A DNA stretch of 8,142 nt, taken from assembly GCA_007119005.1 (NCBI GenBank), contig SKQM01000103.1, positions 1 to 8,142 of the forward strand, read 5' to 3'. This document shows, in pieces, positions 5,223 to 8,142 of this stretch; within the stretch, counting starts at the first letter, position 1; the number at the start of each line of letters is the position of its first letter. The stretch is from Thioalkalivibrio sp. (GTDB taxonomy: Bacteria > Pseudomonadota > Gammaproteobacteria > Ectothiorhodospirales > Ectothiorhodospiraceae). The notes under the pieces are model-generated. The model did not search any database and was not told the DNA's origin. It saw only the letters and a program-made list of their open reading frames with translations. The translations under genes were made by a program, and so were the position numbers.

Positions 5223-5311
5223 GGGTCCGAGGTGGTTTACGCAGGCGCCCGGGAACCCTTCGGGGTCGGCCTTGGCCCGTGACCTGTCTGTTGATCGCAA
5301 TAGGAGTCGTG

Positions 5312-7942
5312 ATGAAGGATGCCGCATCCCCCCAGGTCCTGCTCAGCGAATACCGGGCACCGGAGTGGCGCGTGGAGCACCTGGACCTGCACTTCGCGCT
5401 GGACCCGGCCGAAACCCGCGTCGAGTCGCGCATCCGGGTGCGCCGCGTGGCAGGCACCGAGCCGGGGGCCGCGCTGCGGCTGCACGGTCAGGACCTGGAG
5501 TTGCTGCGCCTGGAGGTTGACGGAAAGCAGCCGGACGCCGATTCCGTGACCGAGGACGGGGCAGGGTTGCTGTTGGCGGGCCTGCCCGAGACCGCGGAGA
5601 TCACGATCGAGACACGCCTCCGGCCCGAGGCAAACACCGCGCTCGAGGGTCTGTACGTCTCCGGCGGAAGCCTGTGCACGCAGTGCGAGGCGGAGGGCTT
5701 CCGGCGCATCACCTATTTTCCGGATCGCCCGGACGTACTGACGCGCTATCGGGTGAGGCTGGAGGCCGATGCTGCGCGCTTCCCGGTGCTGCTGGCCAAC
5801 GGCAATCGGGTGGATGCGGGCGAACTTCCCGGTGGACGCCACTACGCGGTCTGGGAAGATCCCTTCCCGAAGCCGAGCTACCTGTTTGCGCTGGTGGCCG
5901 GCGATCTCGCCTGCGTGTCCGACCGCTTCACGACCCGCTCCGGGCGCGAGGTCGCGCTGGAGGTCTACGTCGAACACCACAACCGCGAGCGCTGCGACCA
6001 CGCGCTGGCTTCTCTGCAGCGCGCGATGCGCTACGACGAGGAGGCATTTGGCCGTGAATACGACCTGGACGTCTACATGATCGTCGCGGTCGACGACTTC
6101 AACATGGGCGCGATGGAGAACAAGGGCCTGAACCTGTTCAATGCGAAGTACGTGCTCGCGAGCTCCGACACCGCCACCGACGACGACTACGTGCACATCG
6201 AGAGCGTGATCGCGCACGAGTACTTTCACAACTGGTCGGGCAACCGCGTCACCTGCCGCGACTGGTTCCAGCTGTCGCTGAAAGAGGGGCTCACGGTCTT
6301 CCGCGACCAGGAGTTCACCACCGACTGCACGCTGTTCGGCGTGAAGCGCATCGACGACGTGCAGCGCCTGCGCGCGTTCCAGTTCCCCGAGGACGCCGGT
6401 CCGCTCGCGCACCCCGTCCGCCCGGATCGCTATGCGGAGATCAACAACTTCTACACGATGACCGTGTACGAAAAGGGCGCGGAGGTGATCCGGATGCTGC
6501 GTGCGCTGATCGGCCGCGAGGCCTTCCGGCGCGGGCTGGATCTTTACTTCGAACGCTTCGACGGGCAGGCGGTGACCACCGATGACTTCGTCGATGTGAT
6601 GGCCGAAGTGTCGGGGCGGGACCTCGATCTCTTCCGGCGCTGGTACACGCAGGCGGGCACGCCGCGGTTGACCGCACACACCCGCTTTGACCCGAGGAAC
6701 GGGGAGTTGCGGGTGGACCTCGCGCAGCAGACAGCGCCGACACCGGGGCAGAGCGAGAAAGGACCGCTGCACGTCCCGGTTCGCGTCGCGCTGCTCGCCC
6801 GCGACGGAAGCCGGCTGCCGGTGCGGCTGGGGGATGCACCCGAGGCGACCGAGTGGGTGCTGGAGCTGACCGAAGATACGCAGTCGTTCAATCTCCAGGG
6901 ACTGCGCGAGGCCCCGGCCGCAGTGTCCTGGCTGCGCGGTTTCTCGGCCCCGGTGCTGCTCGACGCCGGGCAGGAGACCGAGGAACTCGCGCAGCTGTGC
7001 GCACATGACGACGATGCCTTCGCCCGCTGGGATGCGGCCCAGACCCTGCTGCGGCGGGCGGTGATCGCACGCGTCGAGGGCGGGGTCGATGCGTCGCTGG
7101 AGGCGGCGCTGGCTACCGCGCTGGCGGCCCTGCTGGAGGATGCCGCCGTCGAGCCGGTACTGCTGGCCGCGTTGCTCGAGCTGCCCTCGCACCGGGAGCT
7201 GATGGAGTCCTTTGAACGGGCCGATCCGGTCGCAGTCGACGCGGCGCGCCGCGCGGTCGAGCGTGCGGTGTTCGAACCGCTGGCCGAGCGGCTGGCGGCC
7301 CGTGCCCCGGACCGGGCGCGCTGGGACGACGGTGCGTTCACCGCCCAGGCGATGGGCCAGCGGCGGCTGCTGAACCGCATCCTTGCGTTGCGGGTCGCGG
7401 TCGGCGCGACGGGCGCGGTGGAAGAGGCGTCACGGCAGTACCGGGAGGCCCGCAGCCAGACCCTGTCGATGGGCGCGCTGGCCGCGATCAACGAGAGTTC
7501 CGGTCCCGTGCGCGGCGAGTTGCTGGCGGACTTCGAACGCCGACATCGCGACGATCCCCTGGTGCTCGACAAGTGGTTTGCGCTGGAGGCTGGCAGTCAG
7601 GTCGGCGACGGTTTCGGCAGGCTGGAGCGCTTGCTCGGCCATCCCGGATTCCGCTGGTCCAACCCGAACCGGGTGCGCGCGGTGCTGGGGCCGTTCATGG
7701 CGCAAAACCACCGGCACTTCCACCGGGCCGATGGCACGGGTTACCAGTGCATCGCCGGCTACCTGGAATACCTCGACACACTGAACCCGCAGACGGCCGC
7801 GCGTCTCGCGCAACCGCTGACCCGCTGGCAGCGCCTGGATCCCGGTCGCTCTGCGCAGATGCGCGCGGCCCTGGAAGAACTCGCCGGGAAGAACCTCTCA
7901 CGCGACCTCGCCGACGTCGTCCAGCGCGGATTGGCTTTGTAG
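5312..7942 (+). CDS. pepN: Aminopeptidase N (M1 zinc metallopeptidase)
   Basis: This 876-residue protein is close to the 870 of E. coli PepN. ATG 5312 follows AGGAG with 5-nt spacing; an in-frame upstream ATG at 5279 lacks a site. PepN removes N-terminal residues from peptides in the cytoplasm. Domains run as beta-sandwich (about 1-195), thermolysin-like catalytic (about 196-450), middle beta domain (about 451-555) and a C-terminal helical superhelix. Substrate-anchoring Q124 and E126 sit in CTQCEAEGF, GAMEN is at 266-270, the zinc site HEYFH gives H302, E303 (base) and H306 with the third ligand E325, and transition-state Tyr is Y386 in VYEKGAE. All lie at a constant +5 offset from E. coli numbering as remembered. 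No signal peptide is seen. The leader contains a UUCG-type hairpin (5255-5266) and GGCC-TT-GGCC (5268-5277). It appears monocistronic and intact. Confidence 0.97.
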   Translation: MKDAASPQVLLSEYRAPEWRVEHLDLHFALDPAETRVESRIRVRRVAGTEPGAALRLHGQDLELLRLEVDGKQPDADSVTEDGAGLLLAGLPETAEITIETRLRPEANTALEGLYVSGGSLCTQCEAEGFRRITYFPDRPDVLTRYRVRLEADAARFPVLLANGNRVDAGELPGGRHYAVWEDPFPKPSYLFALVAGDLACVSDRFTTRSGREVALEVYVEHHNRERCDHALASLQRAMRYDEEAFGREYDLDVYMIVAVDDFNMGAMENKGLNLFNAKYVLASSDTATDDDYVHIESVIAHEYFHNWSGNRVTCRDWFQLSLKEGLTVFRDQEFTTDCTLFGVKRIDDVQRLRAFQFPEDAGPLAHPVRPDRYAEINNFYTMTVYEKGAEVIRMLRALIGREAFRRGLDLYFERFDGQAVTTDDFVDVMAEVSGRDLDLFRRWYTQAGTPRLTAHTRFDPRNGELRVDLAQQTAPTPGQSEKGPLHVPVRVALLARDGSRLPVRLGDAPEATEWVLELTEDTQSFNLQGLREAPAAVSWLRGFSAPVLLDAGQETEELAQLCAHDDDAFARWDAAQTLLRRAVIARVEGGVDASLEAALATALAALLEDAAVEPVLLAALLELPSHRELMESFERADPVAVDAARRAVERAVFEPLAERLAARAPDRARWDDGAFTAQAMGQRRLLNRILALRVAVGATGAVEEASRQYREARSQTLSMGALAAINESSGPVRGELLADFERRHRDDPLVLDKWFALEAGSQVGDGFGRLERLLGHPGFRWSNPNRVRAVLGPFMAQNHRHFHRADGTGYQCIAGYLEYLDTLNPQTAARLAQPLTRWQRLDPGRSAQMRAALEELAGKNLSRDLADVVQRGLAL

Positions 7943-7970
7943 CGCGAGGACACCGTTCGGGTTATGGATT

Positions 7971-8035
7971 GCGGGAGCTTGCTCCCGCTGCAGGAGGCGA
8001 GCCTCCTGCAGGGCAAAGCGGCGGCAGGCCGCCGC
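7971..8035. repeat. Three consecutive perfect palindromes (REP-like cluster, possible bidirectional terminator)
   Basis: GCGGGAGC/GCTCCCGC (7971-7978, 7981-7988, 2-nt centre), CTGCAGGAGGC/GCCTCCTGCAG (7988-7998, 8001-8011, 2-nt centre) and GCGGCGGC/GCCGCCGC (8018-8025, 8028-8035, 2-nt centre) follow each other with at most a 6-nt gap. Each unit has different arms but the same layout. The cluster begins 28 bp after the pepN stop, between convergent genes. Without T-tracts these are not classical intrinsic terminators, but they would block 3' exonucleases or polymerase from both sides. They resemble dispersed palindromes I recall from Xanthomonadaceae and relatives. Confidence 0.75.
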
Positions 8036-8099
8036 ACTCCGTACGGCGGGTGCGCTCTCATCGTTCGGGGCGGTGCGCATCGCCGTTATCGTTAGCGTG

Positions 8100-8142
8100 T
8101 CACCGTAGCAACATGTACAGCCCCGCAACCATCAGTACGCCG
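8100..8142 (-). CDS. C-terminal end of a probable inner-membrane protein (partial)
   Basis: On the minus strand, the frame entering from the window edge encodes GVLMVAGLYMLLR and stops at TGA (8100-8102). Thirteen residues of almost unbroken hydrophobic character ending in a single Arg look like the last transmembrane helix of a polytopic protein; TauE/SafE-type permeases often end this way, among several other families. It converges on pepN, with the palindrome cluster between them. The identification of family is a guess; the claim that a gene ends here rests on this short stretch only. Confidence 0.4.
   Translation of the reverse strand, partial: GVLMVAGLYMLLR

Noticed and set aside
5237..7192. 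A 651-codon open frame on the minus strand opposite pepN.
   Set aside because: It is antisense to a fully conserved pepN, has no recognisable domain, and is His/Gln/Arg-rich as expected from the complement of GC-rich codons. Long antisense frames are routine at this base composition.
6544..7572. A 342-codon Ser/Arg/Ala-rich open frame on the minus strand.
   Set aside because: It is another antisense shadow of pepN; its low-complexity Ser/Arg composition comes from GC-rich complementary codons, with no motif or start signal.
7898..8128. A 76-codon minus-strand open frame across the palindrome cluster and the end of pepN.
   Set aside because: It overlaps pepN, translates the palindromes and lies out of frame with the membrane-protein tail; no family resemblance.

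Overview
The window looks like ordinary chromosomal DNA from a GC-rich gammaproteobacterium. The BolA, TatD and aminopeptidase N proteins match the Escherichia coli versions motif by motif. The high GC content, strong G/C at third codon positions and several palindromic intergenic repeats would fit an Ectothiorhodospiraceae/Chromatiales- or Xanthomonadales-like genome. That placement is inference, because no rRNA or other phylogenetic marker is present.

Layout. (1) Positions 2-163 (+) hold the C-terminal end of a probable shikimate kinase. (2) Facing it, 178-1028 (-) carries two tandem, paralogous NTF2/SnoaL-like small-domain genes in a coupled pair. (3) Diverging from them across a 100-bp promoter region is a PfkB-family sugar kinase at 1129-2004 (+) that is strikingly ketohexokinase-like. 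(4) A short REP-like palindrome lies between it and the next block. (5) Three minus-strand genes follow: bolA (3777-4091), a type I phosphodiesterase/alkaline-phosphatase-superfamily enzyme overlapping it by 20 nt (2510-3796), and a 100-residue uncharacterised protein with a Cys cluster (2134-2436). (6) tatD lies upstream on the same strand (4256-5050). (7) A 261-bp divergent intergenic region contains a 112-bp element that folds back on itself through near-perfect ~30-bp arms. (8) pepN (5312-7942, +) is complete and keeps every catalytic residue checked. (9) Three abutting palindromes (7971-8035) lie between pepN and a converging gene, of which only the last 13 codons are visible; these look like the end of a membrane protein.

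The genes are mostly unrelated housekeeping functions: aromatic amino-acid synthesis, sugar phosphorylation, Fe-S/stress biology through BolA, DNA or 3'-end processing through TatD, and peptide turnover through PepN. The bolA-phosphodiesterase overlap is the only tight functional coupling, apart from the NTF2-like pair. I see no CRISPR array, tRNA, rRNA, transposase, phage gene, toxin-antitoxin pair or defence system. The most unusual material is non-coding: the long inverted repeat at 5111-5222, the palindrome cluster at 7971-8035, and the inverted repeat that covers the ribosome-binding site of the sugar kinase.
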